Part shown: one piece after another, positions 50,760 through 60,085 of the stretch
Layout: the number at the start of each line of letters is the position of its first letter
How positions within the stretch are numbered: the first letter of the stretch is position 1
DNA from: Paenibacillus sp. FSL H8-0079
Lineage (GTDB): Bacteria > Bacillota > Bacilli > Paenibacillales > Paenibacillaceae
DNA length: 64,000 bases
Assembly (NCBI RefSeq): GCF_037991315.1
Contig: NZ_CP150300.1
Span: 2,604,001-2,668,000 of the forward strand
Direction: 5' to 3'
Made by a program: the position numbers and the translations under genes
Notes under the pieces: model-generated
The model's database searches: none
What the model was told of the DNA's origin: nothing
The model's input: the letters and a program-made list of their open reading frames with translations, nothing else

Positions 50760-51266
50760 TTGGAAATCAAAGATCGTCCAAAGATTGCAATTAAAAAAAC
50801 GAAATTAGAAATAGCTATAGACGTCACAACAATTATTTTGTTTGTTATCTTTACGGTATACTTCACGCAGCAATGGAGGACTTTGCCCAATGAGTTGCCT
50901 ATACATTTTAACATGAAAGGAGAACCAGATGGTTGGGGAGGAAAGTGGGTAGCTTGGATACCTTTAATAATTGGGCTTATATTATGGATTGGGCTATCGA
51001 AACTTGAGAAATATCCACATACTTATAATTACTTGAATTTAAACCTAGAGAATGCAGAGCGACAATATAAAAATGCTCGTATCATGATTAATATCATGAA
51101 AGCGGAAATAACCATATTATTTATGTATATAAGTTGGATGATCATTGGTTCTTCCAGTGAAAAAGAGTCTGCCATTAATAATGGTTGGATACCCATTCTA
51201 ATCTTCATTATCGTTTTATTCGGTTCAATTGCATTTTTTATTCACAGATCATTTAAGCTGAAATAG
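50760..51266 (+). CDS. DUF1648-domain membrane protein
   Basis: 168 residues from a TTG with GAGGGAG upstream. LPNELPIHFNMKGEPDGWGG is the DUF1648 motif (LPxxIPxHFNxxGxxDxxG) between the first and second of four predicted transmembrane helices. Relatives include SdpI, the immunity protein to the SdpC killing factor, but this one is shorter and diverged. The start codon at 50760 is the only good in-frame choice. Confidence 0.8.
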   Translation: MEIKDRPKIAIKKTKLEIAIDVTTIILFVIFTVYFTQQWRTLPNELPIHFNMKGEPDGWGGKWVAWIPLIIGLILWIGLSKLEKYPHTYNYLNLNLENAERQYKNARIMINIMKAEITILFMYISWMIIGSSSEKESAINNGWIPILIFIIVLFGSIAFFIHRSFKLK

Positions 51267-51275
51267 ATCTTTTAA

Positions 51276-51335
51276 AGGCATTGGAGTACCCCTCGAATTC
51301 ATGATAACTCCCAAGGGGCTGTTCCAGTGCTTTTT
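51276..51335. terminator. Bidirectional terminator between convergent genes
   Basis: GGCATTGGAGTACCCCT and AGGGGCTGTTCCAGTGCTTTT pair over most of their length around a 21-nt loop, between the DUF1648 gene (+) and the oxidoreductase gene (-). Confidence 0.65.
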
Positions 51336-51346
51336 ACGTTCAGTTC

Positions 51347-53614
51347 TTACCTACTTACTGTTGGCTCCCCGTACGCCCGAATCTCAATCAACTCGGCGTA
51401 TCTGCTGCCATTGGTGGCATCGATGCTTACCCTAAGCGCCTGTGCATCCACAGGTGTGTTCAGGGAATGAATGACTTTTCTTCTGCGGTTTTCCGTTACA
51501 CGTACAATCTCGATCCATTCCTCAGACCGACTCAATACTTCCACCCGATAATCACGCACAAGTTCAGGCATAACGCGGAATGTTGTGCGATGGTGATGCA
51601 AATTAACCAGATCCTCGTTCACATCATCATTGAACGTCAAGTGCAGTTCAGCCACGGTTTGTGGCTCCTCCCATGTCAGTTGTACCCATTCCGGCTTGCC
51701 AGACTGCATCGGCTGCGACATCCACTGCTGCGGCCCGCCGAAAGGGCGATGGTAGCCGTTAATCGTGTTGTCCGCTGAATAGGCCATAGTCTCAGAGAGG
51801 GTGCGACAGCAGAAGGGCTGACGCGCCAACCCTTGCATGGACCATAATACGACAGGCTGATCTGTGGCATGATCCTCCAGATTTTTGGACACGTGGTTTT
51901 CTTCTGTTTTGAAGAAGATTAGCACCCCGCTGTGTGCTTCCGTAGAATGGTAGAGGGTGACGGCTGCATTCGCCTTGATGATGATAAAAGCATTTTGCAG
52001 TTCTTCCGGTCGCCATTCGAGCGGAAGCTTCACCCACTGCGCGGTTCCCGCCGTCACGTTAACGGTCGCCGTAGCTTGTAACGAATGCGGGACGTAGTTC
52101 TCCTTACGCCCCGTATCCCACAGCTCTACCGTCAGCGCGGTATCGCTGGATGCATCCAGCAGCAGCTCCAGACCGCTGAGCACTGGATGCACAGGCAGCA
52201 GCAGGGCAACATCCGTACCTAGCGGGTACGTCTTGCCAGGCTGCTCCAGAGCGATGCCCGTCAGCGTGCTGGAGGCTGTAGCCTTGGCACGCCGGGCCAG
52301 ATCCAGCTCATCGTGGCTGCGCACTCCGATGATGGATGCGTCCTGCCGCAGCAACGTCTGCTGCAGCACCGCAAGATGCCTCGCGTGCAGCTCGCGCGGC
52401 GACACCCCCATGGCCGCGCAGAGCGCCGCGCCCGTACCTGCGGCTTCGCCGATGACCGCGCATGTCGCCATGACGCGGGTCGTGCCGAAGGCGACATGCG
52501 AAGCGCTGATGTCGCGTCCGGCCATGAGCATATTCCGCACATTCGCGGAATACAACGAGCGGAACGGCACGTGATACACGCCATCGGCATGCATATGCTT
52601 CGAGCCGCTCGCTTCGGCGTACATGCCCTGCGGGGGATGCAGGTCAATGGACCAGCCGCCAAAGGCAACAGCGTCCGGGAACTCCCGCTGGCTAATAATA
52701 TCGTTCTGGGTGAGCACATAGTCACCCGTGAAGCGGCGGTATTCCCTTTTGCCAGGCAGTGAACCGATCCACTCCAAAGTCATATGGTCGGCTTCGAACT
52801 TGCCGGAGTTCTTGATATAGTCCCAGATCCCGTAGATCACGGACCACAGCTCATCACGGATCAGCTCATTGTCATGAACGGTGTCATGTTCACCGCCCCA
52901 TTCAATCCACCAGTAATGACAACCGGAATCCCCACTGCGAATGACCCGGCGAATCGGGATGCTCGTCTGCGTGATATCCTTGGCAAAAGAGGGCGGGATA
53001 TAACGGACAGGCGCGCCCGTATCCTTGGTATAAAAGAGGAGCGTACTACCCAGCGTGATCTGGTCTGCCACCTCAGGCGCCCATTCTTCACCATATTCGC
53101 TACGGGCTTCCCGGCCGAGTGCAAACTTAGCTCCAGCCAGGAAGCCCACCAGTCCATCGCCCGTACAGTCCAGATAGATCTGACTCTCGAATCGGATTTT
53201 GCGTTCAGAACCCATCATCCACCCGGTAACGGAGGTAATCATGCGTTCCTCTCCATCTCCAGTGGCCTCGACTTCATGGACATCCGTGTTCAGGTACAGG
53301 GTGATGTTGGATTCAGCTCGAACGGCTTCCAGAATCACCAAGTCCCATAGATAGGGATTGCCCTCCGGATTACGATATTGATTCTCTACAAACAGTTCCC
53401 CCATGATGCCTGTCTCGCGGGCATAGCGGTTAATCCCGTGGGCGGTAGCGCCACAGACCCATACGCGTACTTCGCTGCTGGAATTGCCGCCGAGTACGGG
53501 GCGATTCTGCACCAGCGCGACCTGTTGGCCCAGTCGTGCCGCAGATATAGCCGCGCATACGCCAGCAAGCCCGCCCCCGATGACGGTGATATCCGGTTTA
53601 ACGAGTTCGTGTTT
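51347..53614 (-). CDS. FAD-dependent oxidoreductase (FAD_oxidored family) with discoidin-like C-terminus
   Basis: 755 residues from the ATG at 53614 (GAGAGGTGTT upstream on the minus strand). The N-terminal dinucleotide fold is PDITVIGGGLAGVCAAISAA; QNRPVLGGNSSSEVRVWVCG follows, and YLDCTGDGLVGFLAGA is the second FAD contact. The C-terminal third, with QWMSQPMQSGKPEWVQLTWE and ALRVSIDATNGSRYAELIEI, resembles an F5/8-type C carbohydrate-binding domain. Such proteins sit in polysaccharide utilisation loci of Paenibacillus. It is divergent from an AraC gene. A GC-rich patch covers about 52130-52650. Confidence 0.8.
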   Translation of the reverse strand, partial: KHELVKPDITVIGGGLAGVCAAISAARLGQQVALVQNRPVLGGNSSSEVRVWVCGATAHGINRYARETGIMGELFVENQYRNPEGNPYLWDLVILEAVRAESNITLYLNTDVHEVEATGDGEERMITSVTGWMMGSERKIRFESQIYLDCTGDGLVGFLAGAKFALGREARSEYGEEWAPEVADQITLGSTLLFYTKDTGAPVRYIPPSFAKDITQTSIPIRRVIRSGDSGCHYWWIEWGGEHDTVHDNELIRDELWSVIYGIWDYIKNSGKFEADHMTLEWIGSLPGKREYRRFTGDYVLTQNDIISQREFPDAVAFGGWSIDLHPPQGMYAEASGSKHMHADGVYHVPFRSLYSANVRNMLMAGRDISASHVAFGTTRVMATCAVIGEAAGTGAALCAAMGVSPRELHARHLAVLQQTLLRQDASIIGVRSHDELDLARRAKATASSTLTGIALEQPGKTYPLGTDVALLLPVHPVLSGLELLLDASSDTALTVELWDTGRKENYVPHSLQATATVNVTAGTAQWVKLPLEWRPEELQNAFIIIKANAAVTLYHSTEAHSGVLIFFKTEENHVSKNLEDHATDQPVVLWSMQGLARQPFCCRTLSETMAYSADNTINGYHRPFGGPQQWMSQPMQSGKPEWVQLTWEEPQTVAELHLTFNDDVNEDLVNLHHHRTTFRVMPELVRDYRVEVLSRSEEWIEIVRVTENRRRKVIHSLNTPVDAQALRVSIDATNGSRYAELIEIRAYGEPTVSR

Positions 53615-53762
53615 CATAGGAACACCTCTCTCATTGAATGTTAAGGAGCTTAAGCTCACATTTCATATCTATAATTTCATAATAGTTCTATATATTTACT
53701 TTTCAAATACACTATATTATCATCGAGCATATACTTTATTTCACAACAAAGGCAGGTGTGTC

Positions 53763-54530
53763 ATGGACCTCCTTAACCACATCTACTGGAAGAAGAAAGC
53801 TGAATTTGCTCTGGCAGAAGATATCTACGACGCTTGGGTGGTCTTTGCCGTTGAAGAGGGCGTATTCCGTTATGAGATTGGGGGGCAGACCGGAGAGGCG
53901 GGTTTCGCTGATTTGGTGTTGTGTCCACCCCAAGTGCCTTTTCGCAGAGAGACGATAACACCGCTGACGTTTCACTATATGCAGTTCAGTTGTGACGCCG
54001 CAGAGCATGAGTGTCTTCTACCACCAATCGGCAAATCACAGATTAATGATACGAAGCGGCTAGCTTCAACATATGCTTATCTGCGTCAGGCGAGCGAGGA
54101 CAACGATGCGGTTACAACAGGATGGAAGACCCATCTGATGATGGATTTATGGCAATTGTATCAATGGGAGCGCAGACAGAGCAGGCTAATGGAACGAAAG
54201 TTCACCGAAGATGCTCTCATGGCTGAAGCGGCAGTTTTGTTAGAGGAGTGGGCAGGAGAGGCGATCAGTCTACGAGCATTGGCCGAGCGTCTGGCGTTGA
54301 GTCCAGTCCAGCTCACCCGAAGGTTCCGGGAGGCCTTTCAAGAAACACCATCCGATTATCTGAAAGCGATCCGTCTCAAAAAGGCAAAAGCCTTGCTTGC
54401 AGATAGCGGTCTGACCCTTGCACAGATTGCTGAGAGATGTGGATATGAGAACGGATTTTATCTGAGCCGCGTATTTTCGTCCACCATAGGAATCAGTCCC
54501 TCGGAGTATAGGAGAAGACATCAAGTATGA
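53763..54530 (+). CDS. AraC family transcriptional regulator
   Basis: 255 residues from the ATG at 53763. The N-terminal part is a cupin-like sensor (VVFAVEEGVFRYEIGGQTG). The C-terminal two helix-turn-helices are AISLRALAERLALSPVQLTR and LTLAQIAERCGYENGFYLSR, ending in the typical ISPSEYRRRH. It is divergently transcribed from the FAD oxidoreductase gene, so it probably controls that gene in response to a carbohydrate. Confidence 0.85.
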   Translation: MDLLNHIYWKKKAEFALAEDIYDAWVVFAVEEGVFRYEIGGQTGEAGFADLVLCPPQVPFRRETITPLTFHYMQFSCDAAEHECLLPPIGKSQINDTKRLASTYAYLRQASEDNDAVTTGWKTHLMMDLWQLYQWERRQSRLMERKFTEDALMAEAAVLLEEWAGEAISLRALAERLALSPVQLTRRFREAFQETPSDYLKAIRLKKAKALLADSGLTLAQIAERCGYENGFYLSRVFSSTIGISPSEYRRRHQV

Positions 54531-54547
54531 GGTAAAGAGTCTCGTCC

Positions 54548-54590
54548 ATCTAGCCATCCATCCATTCACTCATTCATTCATTCATTTCTT
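54548..54590 (+). repeat. Short tetranucleotide tract (CCAT/CATT type)
   Basis: CCATCCATCCATTCACTCATTCATTCATTCATT lies between the AraC gene and the sensor kinase, upstream of the kinase. It is short and imperfect; copy number could vary by slippage. No function is shown. Confidence 0.5.
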
Positions 54591-54737
54591 TTTTACACCA
54601 ATAGAACATATCTGTGCATTTCACATGAATGCAGACAACGAATATCACAAATCCATGCAAATCATTCGACCCCGGCCGTAAATGGCAGACAGGTGCTATA
54701 ATGGGGTCATTAATTGTAGGGGAGCGAGCGCAAAGGA

Positions 54738-56558
54738 ATGAAGAAGCCAAACTGGAAGAGTTGGTTGCCACAGCGGCTCAGGTACCGTCTGTTCGGTGCA
54801 TTTGTGGTGTTGATTCTCTTGCCGTTCAGTGCATTGAATGTCTACAATTATCAGCAGATTGAATCCCTGGTCGAGCAGAAAATCAGCGAACAGAGTCATG
54901 AGCAGCTGGTGCAGATGTACCGCTCTCTGGAGGATCAGATGAGTATTGCCTTCAAAACGCTCATTTTTCTGGAACAGGATTCTGCCGTAAGAAGTGTGCT
55001 CACCTCCCCGGACAGTCGTACTCCGCTTGAGAATAAGTCGCTGGTGGAAGAGAAGTTCAAGATGATCAACAACAGTTTCTTTCTATACAATCCTTCGGTG
55101 TACTTTACCTTGCTGGATTTTTATGATAGCGTTTACACTTCGTATTTGCCCAAAAAAGCACTGGCTTATGGCCCCTATTTGGAGCAATTCCGCGAGCGTC
55201 TTGGCGAAATAACTATCTCAAAAACGGGTGCAGATTCGCACCCACTTCAACCAGAAGAACTCTTTTATCGCTGGGATGCCCGGGATACCAACCACGTGCT
55301 CAGAGAGTTGTCCTCCAGCCCGTATCTGTTGTCGCTGTATGCCTACATGAAAGATAGCGGCGGCAAGCGGTACGGACTGGCTCGGATCAGCATTGATTAC
55401 TCCTACTGGTTCCAGACCATGCTGAAGGATTCACAGAATAACCGGGAGTACTTTCTAATTACAGGTAGCGGAGAGACCATCGCCCGTTCATCCAAAACAG
55501 CGGCGCTTTCCCCAGAGGTTACGCGTGAAATAGCTCTTCATCCGGCACAGGCTTATCTGACTGATGCAGCCTCGGATACGCTGATTAACTACGTGTATAT
55601 TGAATCACTGGACTGGTATATGGTGAATCGCATTCCGCTGTCCATCCTGTTTACAGAGATATCCGAGCTTAAGCAGCGTTACTTTTTGACCTTTTTTGGT
55701 TTCACAGGCGCATTTGTGCTGATGGCTTTTATGATCTCGGCGACGTTTACGCGCCCTTTATCGCATTTACAGAAACAGATGAAGGATGTCGTCCGCAAAA
55801 ACCTCAAGATTCGTATTCCTGAAGGCCACAGCCGTGGCGAAGTGCTGGAACTGACACGTACGTTTAATACGATGCTGGATGATGCCAATCAGATGATCAA
55901 CAGACTCAAGACGGAGGAACGGCAGAAGGAAGCGGTACATTTTCATATGCTCTTGGCTCAGATGAATCCGCACTTTCTCCTGAACACGTTGAATACAATG
56001 AAATGGAGTGCGATCCGCAGTGGAAATGAAGAAATCTCAGAGATGTGTGTTTCCCTGGGCAAATTGCTGGAAGTCAGCCTGAATTCACAGGTCGAATTGG
56101 TGTACCTGAAGGATGAGATCGAGTTGGTTCAAGCCTACCTTCATATCCAACGTATTCGTTATCGGGACAGCTTCGAGGTGACTTGTGAATTTGACGATAA
56201 GCTGGAGTATGCGCTGGTGCCCAAGCTGAGCTTGCAGCCACTGGTGGAGAATGCCATTCACCACGGTGTCGGACCACAGGAGCAGCTTGGTCAGATCCGT
56301 ATCAGCATTTATAGGCAAGACACAGGAACACTGATGCTGGAGGTGGCAGACAACGGAATCGGAATGGAGGAATCCCGGCGTCTGCAGGTCACCCGGACGC
56401 GTCCGGGGATCGGCCTGTCTAACCTCAGGGAACGATTGAGGTTACTGTTCAGAGGTCAAAGTAAACTTGAAATAATGGATAATCAACCTGGGACATTAGT
56501 GAGGTTCAGCATTCCTTTTTTATTGTCGACGCCTTACGTACAGAAGCGGTCTGACTAG
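54738..56558 (+). CDS. YesM-type sensor histidine kinase
   Basis: 606 residues. Transmembrane helices lie at about 18-38 and 312-334, enclosing a large extracellular sensor; a HAMP region follows. The kinase core has HMLLAQMNPHFLLNTLNTMK with the phospho-acceptor His, ENAIHHGV (N box), DNGIGMEE (G1) and GIGLSNLRERLRLLF (G2), the LytS/YesM (His_kinase) pattern. The response regulator gene follows 24 bp later. The sensed signal is probably an extracellular oligosaccharide, by analogy with YesMN. Confidence 0.9.
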   Translation: MKKPNWKSWLPQRLRYRLFGAFVVLILLPFSALNVYNYQQIESLVEQKISEQSHEQLVQMYRSLEDQMSIAFKTLIFLEQDSAVRSVLTSPDSRTPLENKSLVEEKFKMINNSFFLYNPSVYFTLLDFYDSVYTSYLPKKALAYGPYLEQFRERLGEITISKTGADSHPLQPEELFYRWDARDTNHVLRELSSSPYLLSLYAYMKDSGGKRYGLARISIDYSYWFQTMLKDSQNNREYFLITGSGETIARSSKTAALSPEVTREIALHPAQAYLTDAASDTLINYVYIESLDWYMVNRIPLSILFTEISELKQRYFLTFFGFTGAFVLMAFMISATFTRPLSHLQKQMKDVVRKNLKIRIPEGHSRGEVLELTRTFNTMLDDANQMINRLKTEERQKEAVHFHMLLAQMNPHFLLNTLNTMKWSAIRSGNEEISEMCVSLGKLLEVSLNSQVELVYLKDEIELVQAYLHIQRIRYRDSFEVTCEFDDKLEYALVPKLSLQPLVENAIHHGVGPQEQLGQIRISIYRQDTGTLMLEVADNGIGMEESRRLQVTRTRPGIGLSNLRERLRLLFRGQSKLEIMDNQPGTLVRFSIPFLLSTPYVQKRSD

Positions 56559-56581
56559 ACGACTGGAGAGGGGAATCTGGA

Positions 56582-57433
56582 ATGTGGAAGGTACTACTTG
56601 TAGAGGATGAGGTATTCGTACGAGAATCGGTGCGAGAGATTATTTCCTGGGAGGAGCTGGGCTTCACGGTCATCGGAGAATCCGGTAATGGGACCGAAGC
56701 GCTGGCGATGATCATTCAGGATACACCGGATCTGGTGCTGACTGATATTGTTATGCCGGGTATGGACGGTCTGGAATTACTCAAACAGACTCGTCAGGCC
56801 GGGCTGAAGACCAAATTTGTGATGCTCACCTGTATGGGGGAGTTCGAATATGTACGCCGTGCAATGGAATACGGGGCTTCCAATTATATTCTGAAGCTGT
56901 CCATGAGTGTGAATTCACTGCGCGATACCTTGCGTAAAGTAAGTGCGGAACTTGGTACTTCGACGGAAGTTCGAACGGATGCAGACCATCATGGAGTGCC
57001 ATCTCCACCTCCGCTAATCACATCAACGCCTGATTCGCCTACTTCACTGATGGTCTCTTCTGCGCCCGCGTCTGAGACGGATCTTCCGTTCACACCTGTT
57101 CGTGAGCTGGTTGTGAAGCATCCGGAGATTAGCAAAATAATTGAGTACATTGGACAGCATTACGACCAGGACATTACCGTCAAATCCATGTCACGATATG
57201 TGATGATGGGCGAGAATTATGTGAGTGCTTTGTTTAAAAAGAAAACGGGCCATACCCTCATTCATTACTTGCACGGGGTACGGATGGAGAAAGCGGCTGA
57301 ATACTTGCGCGAGACGGATCTTCCTGTACAGGAGATTGGTTATCGGGTAGGGTTCGGAAGTGATAATTATTTCATCAAAATATTCAAGCGTTGGACCGGT
57401 TGCACGCCCAGTCAGTATCGCCATCGCTCGTGA
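56582..57433 (+). CDS. YesN-type response regulator with AraC DNA-binding domain
   Basis: 283 residues. The receiver shows LLVEDEVFVRESVREIISWE (acidic pair) and LVLTDIVMPGMDGLELLKQT with the phospho-acceptor Asp near residue 55, but the usual K at the end is seen as YILKLSM. The C-terminal AraC pair is DITVKSMSRYVMMGENYVSA and LPVQEIGYRVGFGSDNYFIK. A Ser/Pro/Thr-rich linker of about 40 residues joins them. It should activate the solute-binding protein and permease genes downstream. Confidence 0.9.
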   Translation: MWKVLLVEDEVFVRESVREIISWEELGFTVIGESGNGTEALAMIIQDTPDLVLTDIVMPGMDGLELLKQTRQAGLKTKFVMLTCMGEFEYVRRAMEYGASNYILKLSMSVNSLRDTLRKVSAELGTSTEVRTDADHHGVPSPPPLITSTPDSPTSLMVSSAPASETDLPFTPVRELVVKHPEISKIIEYIGQHYDQDITVKSMSRYVMMGENYVSALFKKKTGHTLIHYLHGVRMEKAAEYLRETDLPVQEIGYRVGFGSDNYFIKIFKRWTGCTPSQYRHRS

Positions 57434-57601
57434 CTCACAGGATGAGTAGAAGGAATATGTGTACCAAGTACTCAGGCAAGCACAAGTAAATCCGTATTTT
57501 TGTTCAATCCGAATCATGGATATGTATCTTATGAACCCAGCAAGGTCCCTGCTACGATGTAACGGAAGGTACACTTCAATTCAGGGAGGTCATGTGACCA
57601 G

Positions 57602-58918
57602 ATGAGAATCAAAAAAGGATTAACCGGGTTAATCGTAGGTGCGCTGATGCTGAGCTTGCTTGCCGGCTGTGTAGGTAAAAATGAGACGAACGGTGGAGAT
57701 AACGGAGGTGGAGCGGCAGGTGGGAAAGTGAAGCTCACCATGTGGGGCGCCGTGCCGCCCGAGAATGGTCCACAGGAAGTGGTGGATACCTGGAATGCGG
57801 AGAATCCTGATATTCAGGTGGAATATGTACGGTTTGTGAATGACGATGATGGCAACCTGAAGCTGGATACGGCGCTGTCCACTGGGCAGAACGTTGATTT
57901 ATATGTCAACTACACCCTCACGAATCTGGATAAACGTATCAAGGGTGGAACAGCACTGGATCTGGGCGAATTCACTGACTACAACATTGATGAGAAAATG
58001 GGTGAAGATGCGGCTTCCTGGAAAGTGGACGGAAAATATTACGGAATGCCGACCAAGAAAAACGCTGCCTTCTTCGCTTTAAATATGAAAGCGCTTGATC
58101 TAGCAGGACTGAGTGTACCGACAGCCTGGACTTGGGATGAAGCCCGTGAATATGCACTCAAGCTGAAGACGGCTGGATTCAAATACGGATTGGTGCAGCA
58201 TACCGCTTCCTATGTAGACCCGCTCGATTCCGTTCTGGTGAAGAATGGCTATGTTAAGGCAGATGGTACTTCCAACCTCGATGATCCGCTCGTCACTAAA
58301 TGGATGGAGACATTGAACGGAATGATGAAGGAGGATGCAACTACGCCACCACTTGGCGAGCAGTTGACTTCCAAAATGCCGGTGGAGAACATGTTCCTTG
58401 GCGGTGAGTCTGCCATGATTAATATCGGCGAATGGCTGATCCGCACATCAAACAATATGACCGAGTTCCCGCGGGATTGGAAAATCGCCTTTGCCCCTGT
58501 ACCGAGACTGGCTGCACAAGAAGCAGATATGGTGAAGAGTGGAGGACTTGGTGACTTTATTGCGATCAATTCCAAGTCGAAAAATAAAGAAGCTGCATGG
58601 GAGTTCCTGAAATGGTACGCCGATGGAGGAATGATGCCGATGGCTGCTGGTGGACGTCTGCCTTCCTCGAATGCGGTTGACCAACAGACTGCCATTGATC
58701 ATCTGCTAGGTGATTATGCCGATTCCTATGACAAAGAGTCACTGGAATTCGTGTTGTACGGTGATGAGACACCTACGTTTGTCCGCAGCATTGCGCAGGA
58801 AGTGGTCGATTTGCGTGCACAGGAGTACGAAAAGTTCTTCCTTGGTAACCAGACTGCTGAAGTTACGGTTCAGAACATGGTCAAACGCCATAATGACTGG
58901 CTGAAGCAGAATCAATAG
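57602..58918 (+). CDS. Extracellular carbohydrate-binding lipoprotein (ABC importer SBP, family 1)
   Basis: 438 residues, AGGGAGG upstream. Lipoprotein signal LIVGALMLSLLAGCVGKNET with lipobox LAGC at about residues 20-23. The mature protein is a type I periplasmic-binding fold (VKLTMWGAVPPENGPQEVVD, then AWTWDEAREYALKLKTAGFK, MNIGEW-type region and a C-terminal EVVDLRAQEYEKFFLGNQTA). It delivers sugars or oligosaccharides to the permeases encoded at 59186-60976. A terminator at 58943-58966 should give it excess expression over the permeases. Confidence 0.88.
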   Translation: MRIKKGLTGLIVGALMLSLLAGCVGKNETNGGDNGGGAAGGKVKLTMWGAVPPENGPQEVVDTWNAENPDIQVEYVRFVNDDDGNLKLDTALSTGQNVDLYVNYTLTNLDKRIKGGTALDLGEFTDYNIDEKMGEDAASWKVDGKYYGMPTKKNAAFFALNMKALDLAGLSVPTAWTWDEAREYALKLKTAGFKYGLVQHTASYVDPLDSVLVKNGYVKADGTSNLDDPLVTKWMETLNGMMKEDATTPPLGEQLTSKMPVENMFLGGESAMINIGEWLIRTSNNMTEFPRDWKIAFAPVPRLAAQEADMVKSGGLGDFIAINSKSKNKEAAWEFLKWYADGGMMPMAAGGRLPSSNAVDQQTAIDHLLGDYADSYDKESLEFVLYGDETPTFVRSIAQEVVDLRAQEYEKFFLGNQTAEVTVQNMVKRHNDWLKQNQ

Positions 58919-58942
58919 AATGCGAATGCACTGAGTCCAAAG

Positions 58943-58966
58943 GCCGTCCCAATGGGGCGGCTTTTT
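58943..58966 (+). terminator. Terminator between binding-protein and permease genes
   Basis: GCCGTCCC and GGGGCGGC pair (one mismatch) around AAT, followed by T5. Partial termination here would lower permease expression. Confidence 0.65.
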
Positions 58967-59185
58967 CTATATAAGTAATAGTTCAATAGAGAATTAGATG
59001 TAAGGCATTAGCTAGGACTTTCCGGGCTTAAAGGAAATAGAACAATTCCATGTTATTTCTCTCCCGAAAGACACTGCCGAAATACATATATCTGTGATAT
59101 CAGGTACAGGGTTATGTTCCTTAAATGTTAGAGGACATCTTGTTATGCTTAATTCCAGAACAGATGTTAAGGAGTGGGGGAGCAT

Positions 59186-60067
59186 ATGCATAAATCCTGG
59201 ATGAAACGGCAGAGCAGGCTCGGGTATCTGTTTATTGGGCCCAATATGATTGGCGTGCTGTTGTTTTTTATTATACCGGCTGTCTATTCGTTCTATCTCA
59301 TGTTCACTGATTACAAATTTATGAGCCCAGAGACGAATTTCGTTGGACTGGACAATATCCGCAGAATGTTGAATGATGATCTGTTTGGGGTGGCGCTGCG
59401 AAATACATTTGTCTTTTTATTAGCGGTTCCCGTATCGATGGGGTTGGCATTTATCGTGGCTGTAGCGCTGAACAAGTCGGTGTACTGGCAAAAAACGCTG
59501 CGTGCCCTCTATTTCATGCCCTATATCACCAGCGGTGTTGCCATCGCCTTTGTCTGGATGCTGCTGTTCCAGCCAACGTCGGGGCCGATTAACGGTTTCT
59601 TGCGGGGAATCGGTATTACGAATCCACCCGGCTGGTTATCGACAACCGAGTGGTCCATGTATGCAATTGATATCATCTGGATCTGGTTCATGCTGGGTTA
59701 CAACATGATTATTTATCTGGCCGCCTTGCAGGAAATCCCGGAGGAATTGGTTGAGGCTGCACGGATTGATGGAGCCCGTCCTTGGCAGACGATACGCCAA
59801 GTGATCTGGCCGCTTGTGAGCCCGACTACCTTTTTGCTGCTGATTACAGGGCTGATTATGACCATCAAGAACTTTGGTATCATTCAGGCGATTACCCAGG
59901 GTGGGCCGGGGAACAGTACAACCGTCCTGTCGCTGTTTATCTACCAGAATGCCTTCCGCTACTACGAGATGGGCTACGCTGCTGCCATTAGCTGGGCACT
60001 CTTTGCCATCATTATGATCTTCACTGTTTTGCAGTGGCTCGGTCAGAAACGTTGGGTTCACTATTAA
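59186..60067 (+). CDS. Sugar ABC transporter permease (MalF/LplB-like)
   Basis: 293 residues from the ATG at 59186 (GGAGTGGGGGAGC upstream). Six predicted helices, starting LGYLFIGPNMIGVLLFFIIP. The EAA loop is visible as LVEAARIDGARPWQTIRQVI with the conserved EAA and G, which docks the ATPase. It works with the next permease and the binding protein; the ATPase is probably a shared MsmX-like protein elsewhere. Confidence 0.9.
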   Translation: MHKSWMKRQSRLGYLFIGPNMIGVLLFFIIPAVYSFYLMFTDYKFMSPETNFVGLDNIRRMLNDDLFGVALRNTFVFLLAVPVSMGLAFIVAVALNKSVYWQKTLRALYFMPYITSGVAIAFVWMLLFQPTSGPINGFLRGIGITNPPGWLSTTEWSMYAIDIIWIWFMLGYNMIIYLAALQEIPEELVEAARIDGARPWQTIRQVIWPLVSPTTFLLLITGLIMTIKNFGIIQAITQGGPGNSTTVLSLFIYQNAFRYYEMGYAAAISWALFAIIMIFTVLQWLGQKRWVHY

Positions 60068-60085
60068 GGAGGGGAGGGAATCGTT

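Noticed and set aside
52233..53350. Plus-strand ORFs opposite the FAD oxidoreductase gene
   Set aside because: Shadow frames caused by high GC; no ribosome sites and no protein-like motifs.
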